NCBI GenBank assembly: GCA_963719325.1
Contig: CAVRBW010000021.1
Coordinates: 1 to 64,000 of the forward strand
Direction of reading: 5' to 3'
DNA length: 64,000 bases
Source of the DNA: DATBLE01 sp963719325
GTDB taxonomy: Bacteria; Actinomycetota; Thermoleophilia; Gaiellales; Gaiellaceae
Shown piece after piece: positions 45,933 through 54,932 of this stretch. The number at the start of each line of letters is the position of its first letter. Positions within the stretch are counted from its first letter, which is position 1. Below the pieces are notes generated by a model, which saw only the letters and a program-made list of their open reading frames with translations, was not told the DNA's origin and did no database searches. The translations under genes were made by a program, and so were the position numbers.

Positions 45933-47036
45933 ATGAAGGTTTCGAGGCGAGTGCTTCTCGCACTTCTCGCTGTCGCGGCGGTCGTGAGCGTGACCGCAGG
46001 CGCCGTCGCGGCGAGGCCGCATGCGCGCCAGGCTGCGCCGTTCAAGGCGGCGTGGATTTATGTTGGGCCGCATAACGATGGTGGTTGGTCGCAGGCTCAT
46101 GAGCAGGGGCGTTTGGTGGTGCAGCGGGCGTTGGGTGGCAGGGTGGTGACGACGTATAAGGAGAATGTGCCGGAGGGCCCGCAGGTTTCGCAGGTGATCG
46201 AGAGTCTGGTTCGGGATGGGAACAAGCTGATTTTCGCGACCTCGTTTGGTTTTCAGACGGCGATGGCTCAGGCGGCGGCGAAGCATCCGGATGTGTTGTT
46301 CGAGATGGCGACGGGGACGGCGCAGTCGAAGAACATGGCGGAGTATTTCGGGGCGGGTGAGGACGCGATCTACCTGTCTGGGATGGCGGCGGGGGCGGCG
46401 ACGAAGAAGGGTGTTGTCGGGTATGTGGTTCCGTTCGCGATTCCGGAGGTGATTCGGCATGCGAACGCGTTCGCGCTTGGTGTGCAGCGGACGCATCCGG
46501 GCGCGAAGGTGCGGTTGATCTGGACGAACTCGTGGTTCGACCCGGCGAAGGAGAAGAAGGCGGCGCAGAGTCTGGTGTCGGCGGGCGCGGATGTGTTGGG
46601 CCAGAACGTGGACAGTCCGGCGGCGGGCCAGTATGCGGAGTCGCAGCGGGTGCCCTGGGTCGGCTATGACTCGGACGCGTCCAAGTTCGCGCCGCGCTCG
46701 TGGCTGACCGCGGCGGTGTACAACTGGGGCGTCTACTACCTGCCGCGGGTGAAGGCGGCGATCAACGGCACCTGGAAGACCGGCTTCTACTACGGCGGGT
46801 TGAAGGAGAAGATCGTCGGGATCGCCAAGTTCGGCCCGCGGGTGGACGCGAAGACGCGTGCGCTGATCAACAGGGTGAAGGCGCAGATGGTCGCCGGCTC
46901 GTTCTACGAGTTCGCGGGGCCGCTGTACGACCAGAGCGGCAAGCTGCGCGTCGCGAAGGGCAAGCGGCTCAACGTCAAGGACCTGTACGCGATGAACTGG
47001 CTCGTCAAGGGCATGATCGGAAGCGCGAAGGGCTAG
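45933..47036 (+). CDS. BMP-family nucleoside-type binding protein
   Basis: The 367-residue secreted protein has a signal segment (L-L-A-L-L-A-V-A-A-V-V) and the BMP/PnrA fold: A-W-I-Y-V-G-P-H-N-D-G-G-W-S, N-S-W-F-D-P-A-K-E, and V-G-Y-D-S-D. BMP proteins bind purine nucleosides in characterised cases; the purine cluster around it agrees. ATG 45933 has GGGAGG upstream. Codons at about 46050-46640 prefer G/T third positions (ttg, ggt, cat), unlike the C-ending codons on each side, suggesting a recombined segment. Confidence 0.9.
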   Translation: MKVSRRVLLALLAVAAVVSVTAGAVAARPHARQAAPFKAAWIYVGPHNDGGWSQAHEQGRLVVQRALGGRVVTTYKENVPEGPQVSQVIESLVRDGNKLIFATSFGFQTAMAQAAAKHPDVLFEMATGTAQSKNMAEYFGAGEDAIYLSGMAAGAATKKGVVGYVVPFAIPEVIRHANAFALGVQRTHPGAKVRLIWTNSWFDPAKEKKAAQSLVSAGADVLGQNVDSPAAGQYAESQRVPWVGYDSDASKFAPRSWLTAAVYNWGVYYLPRVKAAINGTWKTGFYYGGLKEKIVGIAKFGPRVDAKTRALINRVKAQMVAGSFYEFAGPLYDQSGKLRVAKGKRLNVKDLYAMNWLVKGMIGSAKG

Positions 47037-47064
47037 CTCCAGCGGCGTCCGCCGGCTCGTAGAG

Positions 47065-48618
47065 ATGTCGGAAGCAGTTCTGGCCAATGCCGCTCCGCGC
47101 GGGGCGGCATTGGCATTGCGTGGGATCACCAAACGCTTCCCCGGCGTGGTCGCGAACGACAGCGTCGACTTCACCGCCGCGGTCGGCGAGGTGCATGCGC
47201 TGCTCGGCGAGAACGGCGCCGGCAAGACGACGCTGTCGAACATCCTCACCGGCCTCTACCGGGCCGACGAGGGCGAGATCGAGCTGTACGGCGCACCCGT
47301 CCGTTTCGAGTCCCCGCGTGACGCCCTCGACGCCGGGATCTGCATGGTCCACCAGCACTTCCGCCTCGTCGCCCCGTTCACGGTCGCGGAGAACGTGGTG
47401 CTGGGCGACCACCGCGACGTCGGCCGCTTGTTCCTCGTCCACCGTCGCCCGATCGAGCAACGAGTGGCGGAGCTCGGCCGGCGCTACGGGCTGGGGATCG
47501 ATCCGAGGGCGAGGGTCTGGCAGCTCTCGCTGGGAGAGCAGCAGCGCGTCGAGATCCTGAAGGCGCTCTACCGGGATGCCCGGATCCTGATCCTCGACGA
47601 GCCGACCGCGGTGCTCACGCCGCAGGAGGCCGAGAAGCTCTTCGAGACGCTCCGCGCGATGGCCGCCGACGGGCGGACGATCGTCTTCATCTCGCACAAG
47701 CTCCACGAGGTGACAGCGGTTGCCGACCGGGTGACCGTGCTGCGAGGCGGCAGGTCCGTGGCCACGCTGCCGATCGCCGAGGCGACGCAGCATCGCCTCG
47801 CCGCGCTGATGGTCGGCCGCGAGATCGACGGCGTTCGGCGCGTCGATCGCGAGCAGGCCGTCCTCGGTGACGTTCTGTTCGAGGTCGACGGGGTCTCGGC
47901 CCTCGGCGACCGCGGCGAGGAGGCGGTCAAGCACGTCTCCTTCTCGATTCGCGCCGGCGAGATCCTGGCCGTCGCCGGGGTGGCCGGCAACGGGCAGCGC
48001 GAGCTCGCCGAGACGATCAGCGGCATGCGCTCGCCGACGGCGGGCGAGATCCGCGTTCTGGGGAGCAGGCTCGAGCCGGGTGACCCGCGGGCGGCGATCC
48101 ACGCAGGTGTTGCGCACGTGCCCGAGGACCGGCTCGGCACCGGGGTCGCGCCGAGCTTGAGCATCTCCTCGAACGTCGTCCTGAAGTCGTACAGGAGCCG
48201 GCAGGCCTCCCGGGGACCACTGCTTCGGCACCGGAACATCCGGGAGAGCGCTCACGACCTGATCGACCAGTACGAGGTGAAGGCGCCCGGCCCGCAGACG
48301 CGGGCACGCGAGCTGTCGGGCGGCAACCTCCAGAAAGTCGTGCTCGGCCGAGAGTTTGCAGGCGATCCGCGGGTCTTGATCGCGGCCTCGCCCACCCGCG
48401 GCCTCGACGTCGGCGCGATCGAGACGGTGCACGCCTACCTGCGCGGAGCAGCCGCGGCCGGAGTCGCGATCCTTCTGATCAGCGAAGATCTGGACGAGAT
48501 CCTCGCGTTGGCGGATCGTGTGGTGGTGATCTACGAAGGCGAGATCGTCGGTGGGGCGAACGCGGCCTCGGCGTCCGCGGACGCGATCGGCTTGCTGATG
48601 GCGGGCGGAGGCAGATGA
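47065..48618 (+). CDS. nucleoside-type ABC transporter ATPase (duplicated domains)
   Basis: The 517-residue protein has two ABC domains, as in the ribose/nucleoside (CUT2-like) class. The first has G-E-N-G-A-G-K-T-T (48-56) and L-S-L-G-E-Q-Q; the second has a degenerate Walker A (A-G-N-G-Q-R-E) and L-S-G-G-N-L-Q-K. It powers uptake with the two following permeases. The ATG is 29 bases after the BMP gene and the stop overlaps the next gene (ATGA). Confidence 0.93.
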   Translation: MSEAVLANAAPRGAALALRGITKRFPGVVANDSVDFTAAVGEVHALLGENGAGKTTLSNILTGLYRADEGEIELYGAPVRFESPRDALDAGICMVHQHFRLVAPFTVAENVVLGDHRDVGRLFLVHRRPIEQRVAELGRRYGLGIDPRARVWQLSLGEQQRVEILKALYRDARILILDEPTAVLTPQEAEKLFETLRAMAADGRTIVFISHKLHEVTAVADRVTVLRGGRSVATLPIAEATQHRLAALMVGREIDGVRRVDREQAVLGDVLFEVDGVSALGDRGEEAVKHVSFSIRAGEILAVAGVAGNGQRELAETISGMRSPTAGEIRVLGSRLEPGDPRAAIHAGVAHVPEDRLGTGVAPSLSISSNVVLKSYRSRQASRGPLLRHRNIRESAHDLIDQYEVKAPGPQTRARELSGGNLQKVVLGREFAGDPRVLIAASPTRGLDVGAIETVHAYLRGAAAAGVAILLISEDLDEILALADRVVVIYEGEIVGGANAASASADAIGLLMAGGGR

Positions 48619-49766
48619 TCCGGATCGAGCGCAGGCTGGCCCAGCCGCGGTGGCTCTCGGTGGCCGTCCCGCTCGGCTCGCTCCTGTTCGCCTTCGCGGC
48701 GATCGCCATCGTCCTCGTCGCGACGCACGCGGGTAGCCACTACAACCCCTGGTACACGTACCGCCGGCTCTTCGACGCCGCGTTCGTCGCGAACGGCGCA
48801 CTGAGCGACACGTTCGTCTCCGCGACCCCTCTGCTCTTCACCGGGCTCGCAGCCGCGGCGGCGTTCCGGATGAATCTCTTCAACATCGGAGCCGAGGGCC
48901 AGCTCTACATGGGCGTGGTCGGCGGCGTCGGCGCGGCACTCCTTCTCTCCGGGACGCCGGGCCCGTTCGAGATCGCAGCCATGTGCGTTGCCGGCGCCGG
49001 GTTCGGTGCGATCTGGGCGCTGATCCCGGGCGCGCTCAGGGCCTTCGGGCGGACGAACGAGATCATCACGACGCTGATGCTCAACTACGTCGCCGGGCTG
49101 ATCATCAACTACCTGATCTTCGACACCCATTCGTACTGGCGCGACACGAAGTCGCCCAGCGCCGCGGTCTTTCCCCAGGGTCAGTCGATTCCCGAGCGCG
49201 CGTTCTGGCCGGTCGCGACGCTCACCAACGGCCACGGCGGGGTGCTCGTGCCTCTCGGGATGCTGGTCGCCGCCGGCCTTGCGGTTGCACTCTGGGTCCT
49301 CTACCGGCACACCCGGTTCGGCTTCGAGGTGCAGGTGATCGGCGACTCGCCCAGGGCCGCGCACTACGCCGGGATGCGGATGCGCCGGAAGATCCTCGCC
49401 GTGATGGCTCTGTCCGGCGGTATCGCCGGCGTGGGCGGCGCGGCGCAGGCGGGAAACTTCGACCACCTGCTCGATCCGCGTGGACTCCAGCAGTCCAACT
49501 ACGGCTACTCGGGGATCGTCGTCGCCGCACTCGCCCGCTACAACCCGTTCGCGGTCATCCTGATCGCCGTCCTGCTCGGCGGCCTGAGGAACGCCGGCTT
49601 CGCCCTCCAGGGCACGGACTTCCCGTCCGGCCTCGTCGGCGTGATGCAGGGCATCTTCCTGTTCTCCGTGCTCGGCGGCGAGCTGCTCGTCCGGTACCGG
49701 ATTCGCTTCGGCCGCGAGCGCCAGGGAGCCAGAGCGCCGGCTTCGGCACCGGAGGCGGCCCAGTGA
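48615..49766 (+). CDS. nucleoside-type ABC permease 1
   Basis: The 383-residue BPD_transp_2 permease has about nine helices; N-L-F-N-I-G-A-E-G-Q-L (about residues 90-100) and N-E-I-I-T-T-L-M-L-N-Y are family marks. It overlaps the ATPase by four bases and the second permease by four (GTGA). An N-terminal loop of about 50 residues (H-Y-N-P-W-Y-T-Y-R-R-L-F) is typical. Confidence 0.92.
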   Translation: MIRIERRLAQPRWLSVAVPLGSLLFAFAAIAIVLVATHAGSHYNPWYTYRRLFDAAFVANGALSDTFVSATPLLFTGLAAAAAFRMNLFNIGAEGQLYMGVVGGVGAALLLSGTPGPFEIAAMCVAGAGFGAIWALIPGALRAFGRTNEIITTLMLNYVAGLIINYLIFDTHSYWRDTKSPSAAVFPQGQSIPERAFWPVATLTNGHGGVLVPLGMLVAAGLAVALWVLYRHTRFGFEVQVIGDSPRAAHYAGMRMRRKILAVMALSGGIAGVGGAAQAGNFDHLLDPRGLQQSNYGYSGIVVAALARYNPFAVILIAVLLGGLRNAGFALQGTDFPSGLVGVMQGIFLFSVLGGELLVRYRIRFGRERQGARAPASAPEAAQ

Positions 49767-50731
49767 ACAACGGAGTGGCCGTCGTGCTGCTCGCCTCCGC
49801 GATCCTGTACGGCACGCCGCTGCTCTACGCCGCGCTCGGCGAGCTGCTGGCCGAGCGGGCGGGCGTGCTCAACCTCGGAGTCCAGGGGATGATGCTCGTC
49901 GGCGCGGCGATGGGCTTCTGGATCGTCCAGCGCGTCGACGGCGGCTCGGGGCCGGCTCTGGCGGCCGGGATCGCGGTCGCCGCGCTCGGAGGGGCGACGA
50001 TGGCCCTGATCCACGCCTTCCTCGTCATCACCCTCCGGGCGAGCCAGATCGTCTCCGGGCTGGCGCTGACGATCTTCGCGGGTGCCGGGGGACTGTCGTC
50101 CTTTCTCGGCAACGACCTCAACCTGGCGGACAACCCTGCCAGCCATCATTTCGGGGCGGTCTTCCCCGAGTCGATGCGCGACTGGCCGATCGCCGGTCCG
50201 ATCGTGTTCGGCCAGAACGTCCTCGTCTACGCGTCGTGGGGTTGTGTCCTCCTCGTCGGCTTCTACCTCTGGCGCACGCGGCCAGGGCTGAACCTGCGTG
50301 CTGTCGGCGAGTCGCCGGCGGCGGCAGACGCGATGGGGATCAACGTCATCACCTACCGCTACGCGCACGTCCTCGCCGGTGGCGCGTTCGCCGGCGTCGG
50401 CGGCGCCTGCTTCAGCCTCGCGATCACGCCCCAGTGGGTCCCCGGCGACGAGATGATCGAGGGCGGGGCGGGTTGGATCGCGATCGCGCTCGTCATCTTC
50501 GCCTTCTGGCGGCCGGACCTGCTCCTGGCGGGTGCATACCTGTTCGGAGCGTTCGCGTATCTCCCGTTCCTGCTCCAGGGACGCGGCGTCACGGTTGCCC
50601 CCGAGCTCTTCCAGGCGCTGCCGTACGTGATGACGGTGGTCGTCCTCCTGCTCGTGTCCACGGGGTTCGCCCGCCGACGGCTCGGGGCGCCGGGTAGCCT
50701 GGGGCTACCGTACGTGCGCGAGGAACGGTAG
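49763..50731 (+). CDS. nucleoside-type ABC permease 2
   Basis: The 322-residue BPD_transp_2 permease has N-L-G-V-Q-G-M-M-L-V-G-A (about 37-48) and about nine helices. The GTG start overlaps the previous stop. It forms the membrane pore with permease 1. Nine bases later begins the xanthine dehydrogenase FAD subunit, so import and oxidation of purines may share a transcript. Confidence 0.92.
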   Translation: MNNGVAVVLLASAILYGTPLLYAALGELLAERAGVLNLGVQGMMLVGAAMGFWIVQRVDGGSGPALAAGIAVAALGGATMALIHAFLVITLRASQIVSGLALTIFAGAGGLSSFLGNDLNLADNPASHHFGAVFPESMRDWPIAGPIVFGQNVLVYASWGCVLLVGFYLWRTRPGLNLRAVGESPAAADAMGINVITYRYAHVLAGGAFAGVGGACFSLAITPQWVPGDEMIEGGAGWIAIALVIFAFWRPDLLLAGAYLFGAFAYLPFLLQGRGVTVAPELFQALPYVMTVVVLLLVSTGFARRRLGAPGSLGLPYVREER

Positions 50732-50740
50732 GAGCTCCCA

Positions 50741-51532
50741 GTGGAGGTCGTCAGTCCCCGGAGTCTCGAAGAGGCACTTCACGTGAAGGCCGACCACCCC
50801 GACGCCGTGGCGATCCAGGGCGGCACAGACGTGATGGTCGAGCTGAACTTCGACCGCAGGCGGCCCGAGGTGCTCCTGAACCTGAACGAGGTTGCGGAGC
50901 TCCGCGGCTGGTCGCGCGAGAACGGATCGCTGAGGCTCGGGGCGGGGCTCACGTACGAGCAGGCGATGCAGCCGCCGCTCGCCGAGCTCCTCCCCGCGCT
51001 TGCCCAGGCGTCGCGCACGGTCGGCTCGCCGCAGATCCGCAACCGCGGGACGATCGGCGGCAACCTCGGGACCGCCTCGCCCGCCGGCGACGCGCTGCCG
51101 CCGCTCCTCGTCGAGAACGCGTTGGTCGAGCTCGCCAGCTCGCGCGGTGTCCGCACGCTTCCGCTGCGGGCGTTCCTCGTCGGACCGAAGCGGAACGCCG
51201 CCGAGCCGGACGAGCTGATCACGGCGGTCCGGGTCGACCCGTCCGGCGCTGCGCAGACGTTCATGAAGGTCGGGCCGCGGAATGCGATGGTGATCGCCGT
51301 GTGCTCGCTCGCACTGGCCGTCGACCGCGAGCGGGGCGAGCTGAGGGCGTCGTTCGGCTCGGCCGGACCGGTCGCCGGGTTCGTCTCTTGCCAGCTCGAG
51401 GACGCGGGCTCGCTCCCGGAGCGTGTCATCGCCGCCGCCTCGCCGATCGACGACGTGCGCGGAACCGCCGCCTATCGAAGCCACGCGCTCGGCGTGCTCG
51501 CCCGCCGTGCGCTCGACCGGTGTCTGGCATGA
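50741..51532 (+). CDS. xdhB: xanthine dehydrogenase FAD subunit
   Basis: The 263-residue protein has the FAD-binding G-G-T-D-V-M-V (about 26-32) and the diagnostic T-I-G-G-N-L-G-T-A-S-P-A-G-D (about 105-118) of CO-dehydrogenase/xanthine-dehydrogenase flavoproteins. Electrons from the molybdenum site reach NAD through it. GTG 50741 is close behind the transporter genes. It ends 61 bases before the 2Fe-2S subunit. Confidence 0.93.
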   Translation: MEVVSPRSLEEALHVKADHPDAVAIQGGTDVMVELNFDRRRPEVLLNLNEVAELRGWSRENGSLRLGAGLTYEQAMQPPLAELLPALAQASRTVGSPQIRNRGTIGGNLGTASPAGDALPPLLVENALVELASSRGVRTLPLRAFLVGPKRNAAEPDELITAVRVDPSGAAQTFMKVGPRNAMVIAVCSLALAVDRERGELRASFGSAGPVAGFVSCQLEDAGSLPERVIAAASPIDDVRGTAAYRSHALGVLARRALDRCLA

Positions 51533-51593
51533 GGTCGCTCGCCTTCAGCTCGCGCCTCGGACCCCTCCCCTCGCATGGGCCAGGAGCCGGCCC

Positions 51594-52052
51594 ATGAGGA
51601 TCGAGCTGACCGTCAACGGCGAGCCTCGCGAGGCCGACGTGTGGGCCGGAGAGAGCCTGCTCTTCGCGCTCCGCGAGCGGCTCGGGCTACCCGGGTCGAA
51701 GAACGCCTGCGAGCAGGGCGAGTGCGGATCGTGCTCCGTGCTCCTCGACGGCACGCTCGTCTGCGCCTGCCTCGTCCTGGCCGCGCAGGCTGACGGCCAC
51801 CAGGTCGTGACGGTCGAAGGGCTCGGCGAAGACGGCTCTCTGCACCCGGTGCAGGAGGCGTTCGTCGAGGCCGGTGCCGTCCAGTGCGGCTTCTGCACGC
51901 CGGGCCTCGTCGTCGCGACCACCGACCTGCTCGCGCGGACCCCGGATCCCAGCGACGACGAGATCCGAGAGGCGCTCTCGGGCAACCTCTGCCGCTGCAC
52001 CGGCTACCAGAAGATCTTCGACGCCGTGCGGCTCGCTGCGGGCCGGCCGTGA
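51594..52052 (+). CDS. xdhC: xanthine dehydrogenase 2Fe-2S subunit
   Basis: The 152-residue protein has a plant-type 2Fe-2S site (C39, C44, C47 and C57 or C59) and the second helical 2Fe-2S site (C98, C101, C133, C135 in C-G-F-C and L-C-R-C-T-G). It relays electrons from the molybdenum subunit to FAD. ATG 51594 follows CAGGAG. The stop overlaps the next gene by GTGA. Confidence 0.95.
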   Translation: MRIELTVNGEPREADVWAGESLLFALRERLGLPGSKNACEQGECGSCSVLLDGTLVCACLVLAAQADGHQVVTVEGLGEDGSLHPVQEAFVEAGAVQCGFCTPGLVVATTDLLARTPDPSDDEIREALSGNLCRCTGYQKIFDAVRLAAGRP

Positions 52053-52558
52053 TCGCGTTGTTGATCCTCGGTGTTGCGTTTGCCACGCCGCCCTCGGCCC
52101 CGGTCCTCGGCTGCGCGGGCCGGATCGAGGGTGGCCGGCCGATCTCCGAATCGCTCCCGAGCGACGTCGAGATCGGACCGATCCGGTTCACGGGGCTCGA
52201 GCGCTTCGCGACCGCCTCGAGGAAGGAGCTGACGCCGAGGCCGGGCCGGCGCTGGGCGACGATCAAGGCAGTGCCCGTGGTCGCGGCCGGAGCTCCCGTC
52301 ACCGTCGCCGTCGCTCCGCCCGACCGGGCTCATCTCCGGCTCGCGTGGGCGGGCGGTAGCGGTCCAGCGGCCGTGTTCGCCCCCTGCGCGCGGTCGGCGC
52401 GCGCGTTCTCGTACCGGGGCCGCGTCGGCGACTACACGGCCTGGGCCGGCGGCTTCCTGGTCGACGGGCCGGGATGTCGGCGGATCCAGGTCTGGGTGCG
52501 AGGCCGGCCCCGGCCGCTCCAGCGCGTGCTCGCCTTCGGCGTCCGGGGCTGCCGTTGA
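52049..52558 (+). CDS. secreted protein of unknown function inside the xdh operon
   Basis: The 169-residue protein has a short signal peptide (I-A-L-L-I-L-G-V-A-F-A, cleavage near A-P-V-L-G-C-A-G), then a beta-rich domain with I-G-P-I-R-F-T-G, A-P-V-T-V-A-V-A-P-P-D and a C-terminal W-A-G-G-F-L-V-D-G-P-G-C, four conserved-looking cysteines in all. I recall similar orphan secreted proteins in Thermoleophilia but no function. It overlaps xdhC (GTGA) and xdhA (TTGA), so it is translationally coupled to both. Why an exported protein sits between subunits of a cytoplasmic enzyme is unexplained. Confidence 0.75.
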   Translation: MIALLILGVAFATPPSAPVLGCAGRIEGGRPISESLPSDVEIGPIRFTGLERFATASRKELTPRPGRRWATIKAVPVVAAGAPVTVAVAPPDRAHLRLAWAGGSGPAAVFAPCARSARAFSYRGRVGDYTAWAGGFLVDGPGCRRIQVWVRGRPRPLQRVLAFGVRGCR

Positions 52559-54768
52559 CGACGAAGCTATCCCGATCGCTCGAGGTCGGCAGCATCGGCG
52601 AGAGCGTCCGCAGGGCGGACGGGATCCCCAAGACCAGCGGCCAGTTCGCGTATGCGAGCGACCTCTGGACGGCGGGAATGCTCTGGGGACGCACCGTCCG
52701 CAGCCCGCACGCTCACGCCAGAATCGTCTCGGTCGACATCTCCAAGGCGCTGACCGAGCCCGGCGTCCACGCGGTGTTGACGCACGAGGACGTTCCGGGG
52801 GCGAAGACCTACGGCCTCGAGTTTCCCGATCAGCCGGTGCTGGCGATCGATCGAGTCCGCTACTTCGGCGAGCCGGTCGTGCTCGTCGCCGCCGAGCACC
52901 CCGAGCAGGCGCGTCGAGCTGCGGAGAAGGTGGTCGTGGAGTACGAGCCGCTCGAGCTCGTCGTCGACCCGGAACGCGCGACCGAGCAGGAGCCGCTGCA
53001 TCCGGACCGGCCGACGATGGGCCGCGGCTACCGTGACGATCCGCGTCCGAACGTCGTCCGGCACATTGTCATCGTCCACGGCGATCCGGAAGCCCAGGGC
53101 GACGTCATGGTCGAGGGCGTCTACGAGCTCGGCATCCAGGACCAGGCGTTCCTCGGTCCCGAGTCGGGGCTCGCCGTTCCGGACGGCGAGGGCGGTGTCG
53201 ACATCTACGTCGCCACCCAGTGGCTTCACGTCGACCGCGACCAGGTCGCGCCCTGCCTGGGACTTCGGCCCGAGCAGGTCCGCATCCACCTCTCCGGGGT
53301 CGGAGGTGCCTTCGGAGGACGCGAGGACCTGTCGATGCAGATCCACGGCGCGATGCTCGCCTTGCACGCGCAGCGACCGGTCAAGCTCGTCTACGACCGG
53401 GAGGAGTCGTTCGTCGGCCACGTCCACCGCCACCCGGCGAAGATCCGGGCCGAGCACCGTGCCACCAGGGAGGGTCGGCTCGTCTGCGTGCGGATGGGGA
53501 TCCTCCTCGACGGCGGTGCGTACGCGTCCTCCTCGACGGCAGTCACCTCCAACGCCGCGTCGTTCGCCTGCGGGCCGTACGAGGTACCGAACGCACTGAT
53601 CGAGTCCACCTCCGTCTACACCAACAACCCGCCGTGTGGGGCGATGCGCGGGTTCGGCGCGGTCCAGACCTGCTTCGCGGCCGAGGCGCAGATGGACAAG
53701 CTCGCCGCTGCGATCGGGATCGATCCCGTCGAGCTGCGCCTGCTGAACGCCCTTGCTCCGGGCGACACCCTCCCGACGGGCCAGGTGATTCGCGGCTCGC
53801 TTCCGGCGGCCGAGGTGATCCGCCGGGCTGCCGCGCTGCCCGTTCCGGAGCCGGAGGAGCTGCCGCGCGACCCGATTCGCCTCCCGGGCGGAGCCGGCAA
53901 CACGACCCGTGGCGAGGGCGTCCACCGTGGCGTCGGCTTCGCGGTGGGCTTCAAGAACATCTGCTACTCCGAGGGCTTCGACGACTCGTGCGCGGCGCGC
54001 GTCGTCCTCGGCGAAGGCTCGGCGGAGGTCCACTGCGCCGCCGCCGAGGTCGGGCAGGGAGTCTCGGGCGTGATCCTCCAGGTCGCCCGCACCGAGCTCG
54101 GCTTCGACGACGTCGTCCTCGCAGAGGCCGGCACCGCAGCCGTCGAGTCGGCAGGGTCGTCGTCGGCCTCGCGGCTCACCTACATGGCGTCGGGGGCGGT
54201 CCAGCTTGCCTGCCGTGCCGCGCTCGAGGAGCGGGAGAGAACCGGCGAGCTCGAGGTCGACGTCGAGCGGGTGTACCACCACCCGCGCACCTGGCCGCTC
54301 GACCCGGAGACGGGGCAGACGACCGGCGAGCGTTCGCACGTGGCGCTCGCGGTGGCGGCGATGCGCGTCGTCGTCGAGGTCGACGTCGAGCTCGGGCTCA
54401 CCCGCGCCGTGTGGGTCGGCGCCGCTCAGGACGTGGGCAAGGCGGTCAACCCGCAGGCGGTCCACGGCCAGATCGAAGGTGGAACCGCGCAAGGGCTGGG
54501 CCTTGCGTTGATGGAGGAGATCCAGACCCGCGACGGCCTGATCGCCAATGCCAGCTTCACCGACTACCTGATCCCGACCGCGCTCGACATGCCGCCCGTG
54601 GTCGCCGAGCTCGTCGAGGACCCCGAGCCGGACGCCCCCTACGGGTTGAAGGGCGTCGGGGAGCCTCCGGCCGTCGTCTCCACCGCTGCGTTCGCCTCAG
54701 CGCTGCGGGACGCAACCGGCAAGGAGCTTGCGCGGGTGCCGGTGCGCCCCGACGACATCGCTCTGTAG
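52555..54768 (+). CDS. xdhA: xanthine dehydrogenase molybdopterin subunit
   Basis: The 737-residue subunit has the family motifs G-V-G-G-A-F-G-G (about 248), C-G-A-M-R-G-F-G-A, A-A-E-V-G-Q-G and K-G-V-G-E-P-P near residue 700, whose Glu is the catalytic base. It hydroxylates hypoxanthine and xanthine to urate, or another purine/heteroaromatic; sequence does not fix the substrate but the ureide genes favour xanthine. The TTG start overlaps the secreted-protein stop (TTGA). Its stop is the first triplet of a large palindrome. Confidence 0.93.
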   Translation: MTTKLSRSLEVGSIGESVRRADGIPKTSGQFAYASDLWTAGMLWGRTVRSPHAHARIVSVDISKALTEPGVHAVLTHEDVPGAKTYGLEFPDQPVLAIDRVRYFGEPVVLVAAEHPEQARRAAEKVVVEYEPLELVVDPERATEQEPLHPDRPTMGRGYRDDPRPNVVRHIVIVHGDPEAQGDVMVEGVYELGIQDQAFLGPESGLAVPDGEGGVDIYVATQWLHVDRDQVAPCLGLRPEQVRIHLSGVGGAFGGREDLSMQIHGAMLALHAQRPVKLVYDREESFVGHVHRHPAKIRAEHRATREGRLVCVRMGILLDGGAYASSSTAVTSNAASFACGPYEVPNALIESTSVYTNNPPCGAMRGFGAVQTCFAAEAQMDKLAAAIGIDPVELRLLNALAPGDTLPTGQVIRGSLPAAEVIRRAAALPVPEPEELPRDPIRLPGGAGNTTRGEGVHRGVGFAVGFKNICYSEGFDDSCAARVVLGEGSAEVHCAAAEVGQGVSGVILQVARTELGFDDVVLAEAGTAAVESAGSSSASRLTYMASGAVQLACRAALEERERTGELEVDVERVYHHPRTWPLDPETGQTTGERSHVALAVAAMRVVVEVDVELGLTRAVWVGAAQDVGKAVNPQAVHGQIEGGTAQGLGLALMEEIQTRDGLIANASFTDYLIPTALDMPPVVAELVEDPEPDAPYGLKGVGEPPAVVSTAAFASALRDATGKELARVPVRPDDIAL

Positions 54769-54932
54769 ATGGTTGATCGGTAATTCCCCGCCGCGCGGCT
54801 GGTGGCTGAGACACGGCGCCGGCTGGCGCCGCCCGTCCTCACCCGTATTTCCGATACGAACTCGGACGGGCGGCGTCCCCGGCTTGGTCTCAGCCATCCC
54901 CGCATCGACGGCAATTACCGATCAACCATCTA
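54766..54932. repeat. 167-bp imperfect palindrome between convergent genes
   Basis: The outer arms TAGATGGTTGATCGGTAATT (54766-54785) and its exact complement (54913-54932) are perfect over 20 bp. Inside, TGGCTGAGAC and GCCGCCCGTCC also recur inverted, with unmatched spacers of similar length, and the centre has CGTAT/ATACG. Both outer TAG triplets serve as stop codons, for xdhA and for the convergent zinc-finger gene. Possible readings are a MITE-like insertion, a large bidirectional terminator or a structured RNA. Confidence 0.85.
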
